Source: Cellulosimicrobium arenosum (lineage in GTDB: Bacteria; Actinomycetota; Actinomycetes; Actinomycetales; Cellulomonadaceae). Taken from it: a stretch of DNA of 64,000 bases. The notes below the pieces were generated by a model that searched no databases, had not been told where the DNA came from, and worked only from the letters and a program-made list of their open reading frames with translations. The stretch covers positions 1 through 64,000 of the forward strand of contig NZ_JACYHB010000002.1 of NCBI RefSeq assembly GCF_014837295.1. Reading direction: 5' to 3'. A program made the position numbers and the translations under genes. Shown here piece by piece: positions 19,898 to 28,284 of the stretch (position 1 is its first letter; each line of letters begins with the position of its first letter).

Positions 19898-19924
19898 GAA
19901 CTAGGCAGGAGTCCTGCGTAACTC
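19898..19924. promoter_or_regulatory. Imperfect palindrome upstream of the sugar operon
   Basis: GAACTAGGCAGGA, a central G, then TCCTGCGTAACTC: a 27-base interrupted palindrome with a perfect inner GCAGGA/TCCTGC, about 80 bases before the binding-protein start. The position suits an operator or promoter-overlapping site, but it does not match the palindrome at the ROK regulator. Confidence 0.4.
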
Positions 19925-20006
19925 GGCTCGTGGGGTGCTGCGGGTGGTCTGTGCGGGACAGGACAGGCTCGACGGGGTCGGGCGGAAGGTCAGACGGGGC
20001 GCGTGC

Positions 20007-21167
20007 TCACGAGACGCCCAGCTGGCCGGACAGGACGAGGACCGCGGCACCGGCCAGAGCCACGTCCTCGTCGAGCGTCGCCATCCGCACCTGGAGCCCG
20101 CGGCCGATGATCGGCATCGTGCGGGTGCGGATGGCGTCGAGCGCGGCCTCCCGCAGCGGTCCGTCGAGCAGGTCCGCCGGACCGCTGATCAGGACCTCGG
20201 CGAGGTTCAGCGCGCTCACGACCGGCGCCAGGGTGACCCCCAGCAGCCGGCCGACCGACGCCAGGGCGGCGTCGGAGGCATCAGGGTCCAGCCCGTCGAC
20301 CGCGCGCCGCAGCGCCGGGACGGACAGGACGGTCTCCAGGCAGCCGCTGCGCCCGCAGGCGCACGGCTCCCCGTCGTCGACGACGGTCACGTGGCCGAGC
20401 TCGCCGGCGGCGTCGCCGTGACCGCGGACGCGGGCGCCGTCGACCATGATCCCTGCCCCGACACCTTCCCCCACGGTCAGGACGAGCATGCCGGAGCCGG
20501 ACGCCCCGCCGAACGTGAACTCGCCGAGCGCGGCGACGTTCGCGTCGTTCGCGACGTGCACAGCGAGCCCGAGGCTCTCGCGCATCTGCTCGGCGAGCGG
20601 AAGGTCGTACCAGCCGCGGTTCGGGGCCTCCAGCACGCGGCCGGCGCCGTCGACCACGCCGGGCGAGCCGATGCCCACCCCGATGACCGGCTGCGTCGCC
20701 GCCGAGACGAGACTGCGCGAGAAGCGCGTGACGAGCTCGACGAGGTCGTCGCCGGTGCGGCCCTGGACCGCGAGCGAGCGTCGCACGACGAAGTCCCCGG
20801 TGAGGGTCAGGACGGCGCCGCGCAGCAGCTCGTCGTCGGTGAGGTCGACGCACACGATCTGGTAGGCGCTCGTGCGCATCCCGACCAGGATGGCCGGCTT
20901 GCCCACGCGCTGGCCGGGGCGCACGCCCAGCTCCTCGACGAGCCCCTCCGCGATGAGGACCGCGACGAGGTCGGAGATCGTGACGCGCGTCAGCGAGGTG
21001 GCACGCGCGAGGTCGGCCCGTGACGTCGGCCCCTCGTGGAAGAGGTGCTGCAGCACGAGAGAACGGTTGTGCGCCCTCGCGTGCTCGGGCAGCACCTTCG
21101 AGGTCGGCCTGAGTCCTGTGCTCAGGCGCCTCCTCGGAGCGTGCTGTCCGCTGACCGTCGTCGTCAT
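20007..21167 (-). CDS. ROK-family transcriptional repressor
   Basis: A 386-residue NagC/XylR-type regulator. Residues about 30-90 form a winged helix-turn-helix (RSLVLQHLFHEGPTSRADLA then ATSLTRVTISDLVAVLIAEG), followed by a ROK sugar-binding domain with VGIGSPGVVDG, VANDANVAALG, GEGVGAGI and a zinc cluster CACGRSGCLE. It lies immediately upstream of the binding-protein operon on the same strand, so it most likely controls that operon in response to a sugar or sugar phosphate. The ATG at 21167 is only 3 bases from a perfect palindrome (21171-21195), which suggests self-repression. It could alternatively also regulate the PfkB kinase upstream. Confidence 0.9.
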   Translation of the reverse strand: MTTTVSGQHAPRRRLSTGLRPTSKVLPEHARAHNRSLVLQHLFHEGPTSRADLARATSLTRVTISDLVAVLIAEGLVEELGVRPGQRVGKPAILVGMRTSAYQIVCVDLTDDELLRGAVLTLTGDFVVRRSLAVQGRTGDDLVELVTRFSRSLVSAATQPVIGVGIGSPGVVDGAGRVLEAPNRGWYDLPLAEQMRESLGLAVHVANDANVAALGEFTFGGASGSGMLVLTVGEGVGAGIMVDGARVRGHGDAAGELGHVTVVDDGEPCACGRSGCLETVLSVPALRRAVDGLDPDASDAALASVGRLLGVTLAPVVSALNLAEVLISGPADLLDGPLREAALDAIRTRTMPIIGRGLQVRMATLDEDVALAGAAVLVLSGQLGVS

Positions 21168-21170
21168 GTT

Positions 21171-21195
21171 TGTTAGTAGACCGCCTTTACTAACA
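21171..21195. promoter_or_regulatory. Probable ROK-repressor operator
   Basis: TGTTAGTA (21171-21178) and TACTAACA (21188-21195) are exact inverted repeats with a 9-base spacer. The AT-rich arms stand out from the GC-rich surroundings, and the site abuts the regulator's start codon. TACTAA within the site could itself act as a -10, so binding would block transcription directly. Confidence 0.7.
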
Positions 21196-21234
21196 CGGTG
21201 TCAACCACCTTGCGACGCCGTGACCGAATCGTTG

Positions 21235-21253
21235 CCGCCGTGCAACACGGCGG
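21235..21253 (-). terminator. Possible hairpin terminator after the PfkB kinase
   Basis: CCGCCGTG and CACGGCGG form an 8-bp perfect stem with a CAA loop, 63 bases beyond the PfkB stop on the minus strand. No U-run follows, so termination is plausible but unproven. Confidence 0.4.
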
Positions 21254-21315
21254 AATTCCGCGGCTCGCGGGCGCCGGCCGAGCGCCCTCCGGCGGAGTCC
21301 ACCCGGTGGTGGGTG

Positions 21316-22230
21316 TCAGCCGGGGATCCAGCCGCGCGCGCCCGCGTGCTCGACCGAGCGCGACGCCACGACGACCGCCCGCTCGAGCGCCTCGAACGGG
21401 TCCACGCCCCGGGCGAGCGCTGCGGCGAACGCGCCGTGCACGACGTCGCCCGCACCGAGCGTGTCGACGACGGTACGCGCAGGCGGCACCTCGACGGAGG
21501 TCCGCTCCCCCGCCCGCAGCACCTCGACCGGCCCTGCACCGTGCGTCCGCGCGACGAACGCCAGCCGGCCCGCCGGCCCCATGCCCGCGACGGCGGTCAG
21601 CTCGTCGTCGTCGCGCACCCCGGGCACGCGGAGGTCCGCCGAGAGGACGGCGGCGTCGCACAGGGCCAGGAGGTCCGTCGTGCAGTCCTTCCAGGAGCCA
21701 CCGTCGAGCACGACGACGGCTCCGGCAGCTCGCGCGGCCCGCGCGAGCGGGAGCGCGACGTCCGGCAGGTGCCCGTCCAGGAGCAGGACGTCGCCGGGCC
21801 CGAGCGCGACGAGGCCCCCGGGCTCGGCGTCCGTGACCGTCGCTCCCGTCGCCGAGACAGCGCCGTCCTCGAAGGACCGGGCGTTCGTGCTGACGACGGC
21901 ACGCTCCCCCGTCGCCCGGGTGACCAGCACCGTCGAGACGGCCGGACGCGCAGCGGTGCCCCGGGCGACGTCGACGAGGTCGACGCCCGCCGCGGCGAGC
22001 TCCGCGCGCACCGCCTCGGCCAGCGGTCCGGACCCCACCGCCGTCACCAGCCGGGTGGGCACCCCGAGCGCGACCGCGGTCGCGGCCGCGTTGGCCGCCG
22101 GGCCGCCGAACGTCGCGGACAGATCGCGCGCCACGACCTTCTCGTCGGGGGCCGGGACCCGGTCCACGACCTGCATCACGTCGAACGTCACCAGTCCGCA
22201 GCACACGAGCACCGTGCCATCCTCGCGCAC
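21316..22230 (-). CDS. PfkB/ribokinase-family carbohydrate kinase
   Basis: A 304-residue PfkB-family kinase. It has the N-terminal GLVTFDVMQVVDRVPAPDEK, the substrate-binding GGPAANAAATAVALG, and the C-terminal DTLGAGDVVHGAFAAAL with the anion-hole GAGD and catalytic Asp. The family phosphorylates sugars or nucleosides; the substrate cannot be named. It lies upstream of the ROK regulator on the same strand with an 85-base gap to the operator, so it may be a separate unit serving the same pathway. The GTG at 22230 is tentative: another in-frame GTG at 22212 is possible, and neither has a clear ribosome-binding site. Confidence 0.85.
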   Translation of the reverse strand: MREDGTVLVCCGLVTFDVMQVVDRVPAPDEKVVARDLSATFGGPAANAAATAVALGVPTRLVTAVGSGPLAEAVRAELAAAGVDLVDVARGTAARPAVSTVLVTRATGERAVVSTNARSFEDGAVSATGATVTDAEPGGLVALGPGDVLLLDGHLPDVALPLARAARAAGAVVVLDGGSWKDCTTDLLALCDAAVLSADLRVPGVRDDDELTAVAGMGPAGRLAFVARTHGAGPVEVLRAGERTSVEVPPARTVVDTLGAGDVVHGAFAAALARGVDPFEALERAVVVASRSVEHAGARGWIPG

Positions 22231-22358
22231 GGTCGGCGCCCACGCGCCCGACCAGGACGGGAGGGCGTGCGGCGAACCGATAACGACCAGTTCACAAGAC
22301 GGTCACGATGCGTCCCAGCGTGTCCGGTTCGAGCACGTTGCGCCCTACGCTCGCAACC

Positions 22359-23348
22359 ATGCGCAGCGCACGCCGGGCACCCGCCCGCACCTCGGTCCTC
22401 GCGGTCTCCCTCCTGCTCGGCGGGGCCCTCCTCGCGGGCTGCTCCGGGGGCTCGAGCGACATGTCCGCGGACTCCGGTGCCGAGATGTCGGTCGAGGGCG
22501 AGTCCGGCGGGGACGAGGCGTCCGCGTCCGACGCCGGCGCGGGCATCGCGGACTCCGACGCCCCGGTCCAGGACGACCGCGAGGTCATCACCACCGGGGA
22601 CGTGACGGTCGTGACGGACGACCCGCTCGCGGCCGCCGACGAGGTGGCCGGCCTCGCCGAGGGTGCGGGCGGCCGGGTCGAGTCCCGTTACCAGAACGAG
22701 GCCGACGGCGACGTCGACGCGAGCGCCGACCTGACGATCCGCGTCCCGGCGGACCGCACGACCGCGACGCTCGACGCCCTGCAACAGGTCGGCGACGTCC
22801 GCGACATGTCCGTGCAGGCCGACGACGTCACCGGGACCGCGCGCGACCTCGACGCGCGCGTCGAGGCGCTGACCACCTCGGTCGACCGCCTGCAGACGCT
22901 CATGGGGTCGGCCGAGACCACCGAGGACCTGCTCGCGGCCGAGCAGGAGCTCACCGCGCGTCAGGCCGAGCTCGAGTCGCTGCAGTCGCAGCGCGCGTCG
23001 CTCACGGACCAGGTCGCGATGTCGACGCTGCACGTCTCGATCGTCGCGGTGGTCCCGCCCGAGGAGCTCGCTCCCGGCGGGTTCGTCGGTGGTCTGCGCA
23101 ACGGGTGGGACGCGCTGCTCGCGACCGTGAACGTGCTCGTTGTCGTCGTCGGGGCGATCCTGCCGTGGCTCGCGGTCGCGCTCGTCGTCGCGCTCGTCGT
23201 GCGGTGGGTCGTGCGCCGGGTGCGCCGCTCACGCGAGCCCGGAGAGCGGCAGGACCCGCCGGCGGGCACCACCGGTCCCGACGGCGACCCGGACGCGTCG
23301 CCTGCCGCCGAGGCACCCCTGGTCGGGGCAGGCTCGCCGCGCGACTGA
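22359..23348 (+). CDS. DUF4349 lipoprotein
   Basis: A 329-residue DUF4349 protein. A signal peptide ends in LLAGC (lipobox Cys28), followed by an acidic Ser/Asp/Glu linker. Next come a conserved domain (ITTGDVTVVTDDPLAAADEV, then LTIRVPADRTTATLDAL), a coiled-coil stretch (ARVEALTTSVDRLQTLMGSA through LQSQRASLTDQV), and one transmembrane helix near residues 245-280 with an Arg-rich cytoplasmic tail. It is therefore anchored at both ends of the outer domain. The ATG at 22359 lies 7 bases after TACGCT (22346-22351). Function unknown; the family is linked to envelope processes only by topology. Confidence 0.85.
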   Translation: MRSARRAPARTSVLAVSLLLGGALLAGCSGGSSDMSADSGAEMSVEGESGGDEASASDAGAGIADSDAPVQDDREVITTGDVTVVTDDPLAAADEVAGLAEGAGGRVESRYQNEADGDVDASADLTIRVPADRTTATLDALQQVGDVRDMSVQADDVTGTARDLDARVEALTTSVDRLQTLMGSAETTEDLLAAEQELTARQAELESLQSQRASLTDQVAMSTLHVSIVAVVPPEELAPGGFVGGLRNGWDALLATVNVLVVVVGAILPWLAVALVVALVVRWVVRRVRRSREPGERQDPPAGTTGPDGDPDASPAAEAPLVGAGSPRD

Positions 23349-23427
23349 TATCGACGCGACCGATCCCGCGCGACTCCGGTCGCGCGAATCGGTCGTCCGC
23401 GGCCAGCGCGACAGGGTGTCCACGACG

Positions 23428-23459
23428 ACGGCCCGCACCCCGGGAGGGGTGCGGGCCGT
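23428..23459. terminator. Bidirectional terminator between DUF4349 gene and ssrA
   Basis: ACGGCCCGCACCCC (23428-23441) and GGGGTGCGGGCCGT (23446-23459) form a perfect 14-bp stem with a GGGA loop. It lies 6 bases beyond the tmRNA 3' end on the minus strand and 79 bases after the DUF4349 stop on the plus strand, so it can end both converging transcripts. Confidence 0.8.
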
Positions 23460-23465
23460 TGCCGC

Positions 23466-23832
23466 TGGTGGAGGTGCGGGGAATCGAACCCCGGTCCGGT
23501 GACGCCGATCGAGGACTTCTCCGGGCGCAGTCTGCTGCAGCTTTTCTCGGCCCCCGCACTCACGCAGACAAGGTGCGGACGGGCTCAGTCACCTAAGAGT
23601 CCCCGCAGCCCCGATGACGAGGGCTACGAGCAGTGGCTCTCTAGATGACGCCAGGAACCGGGTCGAGAGCAACCCCGGGCTGACGGACTTCTAGACTCGC
23701 TCAGGCGGCGAGTGCGAAGTCGGTGCGCTTGTTATCGGCACCTGTAGTGTGCAGACGTCGTTTACGAGATAAGTCTGCATCCTCGGCCCGCTTCTCCTCG
23801 AAGCACGACCACCGTCGAAACCGATCACCCCC
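23466..23832 (-). ncRNA. ssrA: Transfer-messenger RNA (tmRNA)
   Basis: A 367-base tmRNA. The 3' end encodes the T-arm GGTTCGATTCCCCGC and an encoded CCA (reverse of TGG at 23466-23468). The 5' end GGGGGTG pairs over 7 bp with CACCTCC of the acceptor stem and is followed by ATCGGTTTCGACGG, the standard tmRNA opening. The tag reading frame is 23739-23701: A-D-N-K-R-T-D-F-A-L-A-A then TGA, ending in the ALAA degron recognised by Clp proteases. tmRNA with SmpB rescues ribosomes stalled on broken mRNA. smpB lies just upstream on the same strand. The 5' end is made by RNase P processing, so the promoter lies further upstream, in 23833-23912. Confidence 0.95.
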
Positions 23833-23912
23833 TGTGCAGTTGTCAACCACTGCCCACGCCCGGGACGAACCCGTGCGGCGGCCAGCAGGTACAGCCTACG
23901 TGATCAACGCCC

Positions 23913-23946
23913 GGGCCGGCGCAGGTATTTCCCGTGCGCCGGGCCC
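23913..23946 (-). terminator. Hairpin terminator after the DoxX-like gene
   Basis: GGGCCGGCGC (23913-23922) pairs with GCGCCGGGCCC (23936-23946) with one bulged base and a 13-base loop, 18 bases after the DoxX-like stop. It would separate that gene from ssrA. Confidence 0.6.
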
Positions 23947-23964
23947 GTGACCGCGGCCTCCCCG

Positions 23965-24378
23965 CTACTTCTTGCGGCTCAGGACGTCCGCGAGCAGGCC
24001 ACCGGCGATGCCGAGCAGGAACACGTCCTTCGCGAGGCCGATCCCGTCGGGCGTCGGGCGCACCCCGTCGTCCTGCGTCATGCCGGGCGTCCTGAGGTAC
24101 AGGCCGACCAGACCCGCCGAGAACGCACCGAGCGCCGGGGCGACGAGGGCGGTCGGGACGAACGGTGTCACCAGCGCGGCTCCGAGCGCGATCTCCGCGG
24201 TCGACAGCGCCTTGGTGAAGTCCTGCGGCTCGACGTCCGACAGGAACGGGTAGGTGCCCGCCGCCATGCCGTGGTAGCCCTGCGCCGACTGCTCGTCGGC
24301 GCCACGCTTGCTCAGCCCGGAGTTGAGGATGAACGCACCCGCGGCGAGCCGGGGGATGTACTGGCGGAGCTTGACCAT
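23965..24378 (-). CDS. DoxX-family membrane protein
   Basis: A 137-residue membrane protein with about four hydrophobic segments. The opening MVKLRQYIPRLAAGAFILNS and the middle ALSTAEIALGAALVTPFVP fit the DoxX/DoxD-like group. A short polar loop (PGMTQDDGVRPTPDGIGLAK) precedes the last helix, and the protein ends in basic residues. AGGAGG precedes the ATG at 24378. It sits between smpB and ssrA, an insertion into an otherwise conserved neighbourhood. DoxX proteins are variably linked to redox or thiosulfate metabolism; no specific role can be assigned here. Confidence 0.75.
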   Translation of the reverse strand: MVKLRQYIPRLAAGAFILNSGLSKRGADEQSAQGYHGMAAGTYPFLSDVEPQDFTKALSTAEIALGAALVTPFVPTALVAPALGAFSAGLVGLYLRTPGMTQDDGVRPTPDGIGLAKDVFLLGIAGGLLADVLSRKK

Positions 24379-24500
24379 GCGACCTCCTGGGACGAGGGGA
24401 GCCACCACCCGACGGAGGCGGCTGTCGCCACCGACCGTACGGCGTCGGGCGTCCGCTCACCAGTGCCACGCGCCGGGGCGCGCGCTCGAGGAACGACGGG

Positions 24501-24974
24501 TCAGCGCATCTCGCGCTGGCGCATGGCGCGGTGCGCCTCGCGGTTGTCCTGCTTCTCGCGCAGCGCCTGCCGCTTGTCGTACTCCTTCTTGCCGCGCGCG
24601 AGCGCGATCTCGACCTTGGCCCGCCCGTCGAGGAAGTAGAGCTGCAGGGGGATGACGGTGTGGCCCTTCTCCCGCGACTTCGACTCGAGGCGCAGGATCT
24701 CCTCCTTGTGCAGCAGGAGCTTGCGCTTGCGCCGCGGGGCGTGGTTGTTCCACGTGCCCTCGGTGTACTCGGGGATGTGCACGTTCTCCAGCCACGCCTC
24801 ACCGCGGTCGACCGCGACGTAGCCGTCCACGAGCGACGCCCGGCCCATGCGCAGCGCCTTGACCTCGGTCCCGCTGAGGACGATCCCCGCCTCGTACACG
24901 TCCTCGATGACGTAGTCGTGGCGGGCCTTGCGGTTGCTGGCGACGACCTTGCGGGGGCCGTTGTCCTTCGCCAT
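24501..24974 (-). CDS. smpB: SsrA-binding protein SmpB
   Basis: A 157-residue SmpB, the tmRNA partner that places tmRNA in the ribosomal A site and decoding centre. Typical stretches are [56 protein letters not shown] and [20 protein letters not shown], and a basic C-terminal tail rich in Arg, Glu and Gln that would enter the mRNA channel. The ATG at 24974 gives MAKDNG, a standard start. It follows the M23 peptidase gene after 123 bases, so it may have its own promoter. Confidence 0.97.
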   Translation of the reverse strand: MAKDNGPRKVVASNRKARHDYVIEDVYEAGIVLSGTEVKALRMGRASLVDGYVAVDRGEAWLENVHIPEYTEGTWNNHAPRRKRKLLLHKEEILRLESKSREKGHTVIPLQLYFLDGRAKVEIALARGKKEYDKRQALREKQDNREAHRAMRQREMR

Positions 24975-25097
24975 GGTCGTCGTACCGTCCTCGTCCTGGT
25001 CGTGGCGTGCTCGTGGGCGCCGAGCGGCGCGCACCGACCTACCAGCCTACGGGTGCCCGACGGCGCGTGGTACCGATTATCCCGCTCGATGATCCCG

Positions 25098-26576
25098 CTA
25101 GAGGCGCGACATCGGGTCCACGGTCGAGCCGTCGACGTACACCTCGAAGTGCAGGTGGCACGCCGCGGAGGTGCCGGTGTTGCCGGAGTATCCGACGACC
25201 TGGCCCTTGCTGACGCGCTGCGCGGGCGAGACCGCGAACCGCGTCAGGTGGTTGTAGCTGGTCATGAGGCTGTGCCCGCCGACCATGCCGTGGTTGACCA
25301 GGACCTGGTTGCCCAGTCCCCCGTACCGACGGGCGAAGAGGACGGTGCCGTCCGCGGCGGCCATGATCGGCGTGCCGCAGTAGGCACGGAGGTCGGTCCC
25401 CGCGTGCAGTCGCCAGATCCCCAGCGTGGGGTGCAGCCGCATGCCGTAGCTGGACGTCACGTGGGGGACGGCCGTCGGATATGACAAGAACGTCCCGCTG
25501 CTCGAGCCGCCGCCGCCACCGCCGCCACCGGAGCTCGAGCCCCCGCCGCCCCCGCCGCCGCCTCCGCCGGAGCTGGAGCCCCCGCCGGAGCTCGAGCTGC
25601 CGCCGGAGCTCTGCTGCTGCTTCTTGCGCTGCGCCTCGTCCTTCTTGCGCTGCTCCTCGGCCGCCTTCTGCCGGGCTTCCTCGGCCTTGCGGTCGCGCTC
25701 CGCCTGCTCCGCGATGATGCCCTTGAGCTCGGCCTGGAGATCGGCCTGCTCCTGCGCGTTCTGCTCGATCTTCTCCTCGGCCGCGGCCTTGCGGTCCTCG
25801 ATCGTCGCCTTCTTGGACTTCTGCTGGGAGATGAGGTCCTCGACCTCGGCCTTGCGGTCCGCCGCCTCCTGCTGCGCAGCCTCCGCCTCGACGACGTTCT
25901 GGTCCGCCTGGGCCTTGAGGTCGGTGATCTCCTCCCGGACCGCGGTGAGCCGCGCCTCCCGGTTGCGCGCGACCGCCTCGGCCGTCTGCAGGTCTCCGAG
26001 CGTGCGCGACTGGCTGCGCTCCGCCGTCGACGAGACCGCGTACTGGTCGATGAAGTCCTCAGTGCTCTCGGCCCCGGTGACGATGCCGAGGCTCGACACC
26101 TCGCCCTGTCCCCGGTACTCGCTGCGCGCCATCTCGGCGATGCTCGAGCGTGCCTCGTCGACCTCGGCCGAGCCCTGCTCGATCTCCTGGGTGATCGAGG
26201 CCTCCTCGGCGCGCGCGTCGTCGAGACGCTGCGCGAGCAGCTCCGCCTCCCGCTGGGTGCGCTCGACCTCGGCCTCCGCGGCGTCGAGCTCGGCCTGCGC
26301 GACGGGCAGGCGCGCCTCGATCTCCTGCAGGTCCAGGACGGCCTGCGCGAGCTCGGCGTCGGTGTCCTCGAGCTGGGACTGCAGCGCCTCGCGCTGCTCC
26401 TCGCTCTGGTCCTGCTGCCTCTCGGCGGCCGCGCGGCGGTCGTCGATGTCGTCGGCGGCGGCCACCGACGCGCTCGTCACGGTGCCGGTCACCAGCACGA
26501 TCGTGGACAGGAGCGCAGCGAGCAGGCGCGTCGGTCTGTGCTCCCGGCGGCGCCGTCGGGCGGGCGGTGTCGTCAT
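25098..26576 (-). CDS. Secreted M23 (LytM) peptidoglycan endopeptidase with coiled-coil domain
   Basis: A 492-residue secreted hydrolase. A basic N-terminus and signal peptide (VLVTGTVTSASVAAA) lead into a long Glu/Ala/Gln-rich coiled coil (residues about 45-310), then a Gly/Ser linker and a C-terminal M23 domain with both zinc motifs, HAGTD and HLHFEV. Coiled-coil M23 enzymes encoded next to ftsEX (EnvC-like; RipC has an analogous role in mycobacteria) are known to be activated by FtsEX during cell division. The gene begins 2 bases after the ftsX stop and is almost certainly co-transcribed. The intact metal ligands suggest it is an active enzyme, unlike EnvC, whose LytM domain is degenerate. 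Confidence 0.92.
   Translation of the reverse strand: MTTPPARRRRREHRPTRLLAALLSTIVLVTGTVTSASVAAADDIDDRRAAAERQQDQSEEQREALQSQLEDTDAELAQAVLDLQEIEARLPVAQAELDAAEAEVERTQREAELLAQRLDDARAEEASITQEIEQGSAEVDEARSSIAEMARSEYRGQGEVSSLGIVTGAESTEDFIDQYAVSSTAERSQSRTLGDLQTAEAVARNREARLTAVREEITDLKAQADQNVVEAEAAQQEAADRKAEVEDLISQQKSKKATIEDRKAAAEEKIEQNAQEQADLQAELKGIIAEQAERDRKAEEARQKAAEEQRKKDEAQRKKQQQSSGGSSSSGGGSSSGGGGGGGGGGSSSGGGGGGGGSSSGTFLSYPTAVPHVTSSYGMRLHPTLGIWRLHAGTDLRAYCGTPIMAAADGTVLFARRYGGLGNQVLVNHGMVGGHSLMTSYNHLTRFAVSPAQRVSKGQVVGYSGNTGTSAACHLHFEVYVDGSTVDPMSRL
25498..25614 (-). repeat. Gly/Ser low-complexity linker in the M23 protein
   Basis: Runs of GGC/GGT and AGC/TCC codons encode alternating Ser triplets and Gly runs, connecting coiled coil and peptidase. 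Such tracts are prone to length change and to sequencing error. Confidence 0.8.
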
Positions 26577-26578
26577 GG

Positions 26579-27490
26579 TCAGACCCTCGTGTGACGGTTG
26601 AGCGTGACGACCGAGGCGATGGCCGCCAGCAGGAAGGCGATGCCGAGGAGGACGGGCGCGATGCGCAGGACGTCCGCGCCGTCGACGTAGGCGACCCAGG
26701 TCACCGACTCGGCGAGCCAGTCGGTGACCAGGTACTTCACCGTAAGCCACAGCCCGCCGACCGCAAGTCCCGCGCCGAGCACGGCCGCGATCGCCCCCTC
26801 GAGCAGGAACGGGAGCTGGATGAACAGGTTCGAGGCACCCACGAGGCGCATGATCCCCGTCTCGCGGCGACGACTCAGGGCGGACAGCCGGATCGTGGTG
26901 GTGATGAGCAGGACCGCCGCGAGCAGCATCACCGCCGCAAGGCCCGCGGACATCAGCGAGGCCCGGTTCAGCGCGAGGAACAGCGAGTCGAAGATGCGGC
27001 GCTGGTCCTCCACGACCTCGACACCCGGCCGGCCCGTCACGACGTCGTTGACGACCTCGTAGTTCTGCGGGTCGGTGAGCTTGAGCCGGAAGGACGCCTG
27101 CATGTCGTCGACCGTCAGCTGGGTACCGAGGTACCCGTCGGGGTACTGCTCGGAGAAGGACGCGAACGCGTCCTCCTTGGACTCGAAGTACACGCGCTCG
27201 ACCTGGTCGCCGAGCTCGTCGTCGAACACGGTCTCGAGCGCGTCGATCTGCTCGGGACTCGCCTCTCCCCCGGCGCACGTGGCCTCGGCCGAGCCGACCG
27301 GGCACAGGAACACCGACACCTCGACCTTGTCGTACCAGTCGTCCTTGAGCTTGTCGATCTGCGCCTGCAGCAGCAGGCCCGCGCCCACGAACGTCAACGA
27401 CACGAACGTGACGAGGACGACCGAGATCGTCATCGACAGGTTCCGCCGCAGGCCCTGGCCGATCTCGGTGAGGATGAACTGGAAGCGCAC
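26579..27490 (-). CDS. ftsX: Cell division ABC transporter permease FtsX
   Basis: A 303-residue FtsX. It starts MRFQFILTEIGQGLRRNLSM, has helix 1, a large extracellular domain of about 130 residues with two Cys (VFLCPVGSAEATC), then three more helices in the usual FtsX/MacB-like membrane domain with RRRETGIMRLVGASNLFI between helices. It relays FtsE ATP hydrolysis to the outside hydrolase. The GTG at 27490 has GGGGGAG 8 bases upstream; the GTG at 27499 that overlaps the ftsE stop is an alternative adding three residues. Confidence 0.96.
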   Translation of the reverse strand: MRFQFILTEIGQGLRRNLSMTISVVLVTFVSLTFVGAGLLLQAQIDKLKDDWYDKVEVSVFLCPVGSAEATCAGGEASPEQIDALETVFDDELGDQVERVYFESKEDAFASFSEQYPDGYLGTQLTVDDMQASFRLKLTDPQNYEVVNDVVTGRPGVEVVEDQRRIFDSLFLALNRASLMSAGLAAVMLLAAVLLITTTIRLSALSRRRETGIMRLVGASNLFIQLPFLLEGAIAAVLGAGLAVGGLWLTVKYLVTDWLAESVTWVAYVDGADVLRIAPVLLGIAFLLAAIASVVTLNRHTRV

Positions 27491-27495
27491 GCCGC

Positions 27496-28284
27496 TCACT
27501 CCCCCGCGGCCGCGTCGACGTGCGCCGAACGACGCACCACGGTGGTCGGCGCCGACATCGGCGCGGGGTCCGGGTTCGTGAGCGGCTCGGTCTCCTCGTC
27601 GCTGCGCACGTACGACCCGTGGGCCTGGTCGCGCACGACGCGCCCCGTGTCGAGCTCGATCACGCGCTTGCGCATCTGGTTGACGATGTCGTCGTCGTGC
27701 GTGGCCATGACGACGGTGGTGCCCGTGCGGTTGATGCGATCGAGCAGGCGCATGATGCCGAGCGAGGTGGTCGGGTCGAGGTTCCCGGTCGGCTCGTCGG
27801 CGAGCAGGATAGGGGGCCGGTTGACGAACGCGCGCGCGATCGCGACGCGCTGCTGCTCGCCGCCCGAGAGCTCGTGCGGGCGGCGCTTCTCCTTGCCGGC
27901 GAGCCCGACCATCTCCAACGTCTCGGGGACCGTGATCGCGATGGTGTGGCGCGGCTTGCCGATCACCTGCAGGGCGAAGGCCACGTTCTCGAACACCGTC
28001 TTGTTGGGCAGCAGGCGGAAGTCCTGGAAGACGACGCCGATGCCGCGCCGCAGGTTCGGGACCTTCCAGCTCGACAGCGAGCGCAGGTCGCGTCCGGCGA
28101 CGAAGACCTTGCCCGACGTCGGGCGCTCCTCGCGCAGGATGAGGTGCAGGCACGTGGACTTGCCCGATCCGGACGCACCGACGAGGAACACGAACTCGCC
28201 GCGGCGGACCTCCATGGACACGTCGTCGACGGCGGGTCTCGCGCCGCGCGCGTAGACCTTGGTGACGTTCTCGAAGCGGATCAC
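27496..28284 (-). CDS. ftsE: Cell division ATP-binding protein FtsE
   Basis: A 262-residue ABC ATPase: Walker [13 protein letters not shown], signature [16 protein letters not shown], Walker [13 protein letters not shown] and H-loop MATHDDDIV. It is slightly longer than the usual 220-230 residues because of a Pro/Ser-rich acidic C-terminal tail ([20 protein letters not shown] onward). It partners FtsX. The GTG at 28284 is the normal FtsE start ([11 protein letters not shown]). First of the ftsE-ftsX-M23 unit. Confidence 0.96.
   Translation of the reverse strand: MIRFENVTKVYARGARPAVDDVSMEVRRGEFVFLVGASGSGKSTCLHLILREERPTSGKVFVAGRDLRSLSSWKVPNLRRGIGVVFQDFRLLPNKTVFENVAFALQVIGKPRHTIAITVPETLEMVGLAGKEKRRPHELSGGEQQRVAIARAFVNRPPILLADEPTGNLDPTTSLGIMRLLDRINRTGTTVVMATHDDDIVNQMRKRVIELDTGRVVRDQAHGSYVRSDEETEPLTNPDPAPMSAPTTVVRRSAHVDAAAGE

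Noticed and set aside
20007-23348. Plus-strand open frames across the ROK regulator and PfkB genes
   Set aside because: They are Arg/Pro-rich shadows produced by high GC content; real proteins lie on the minus strand.
23461-23840. Short protein-coding frames on the plus strand in the ssrA region
   Set aside because: The sequence is fully explained by the tmRNA gene on the minus strand.
25498-25614. CRISPR-like or satellite repeat
   Set aside because: It is a coding Gly/Ser linker with irregular units and no spacers. No CRISPR array was seen anywhere in the window.
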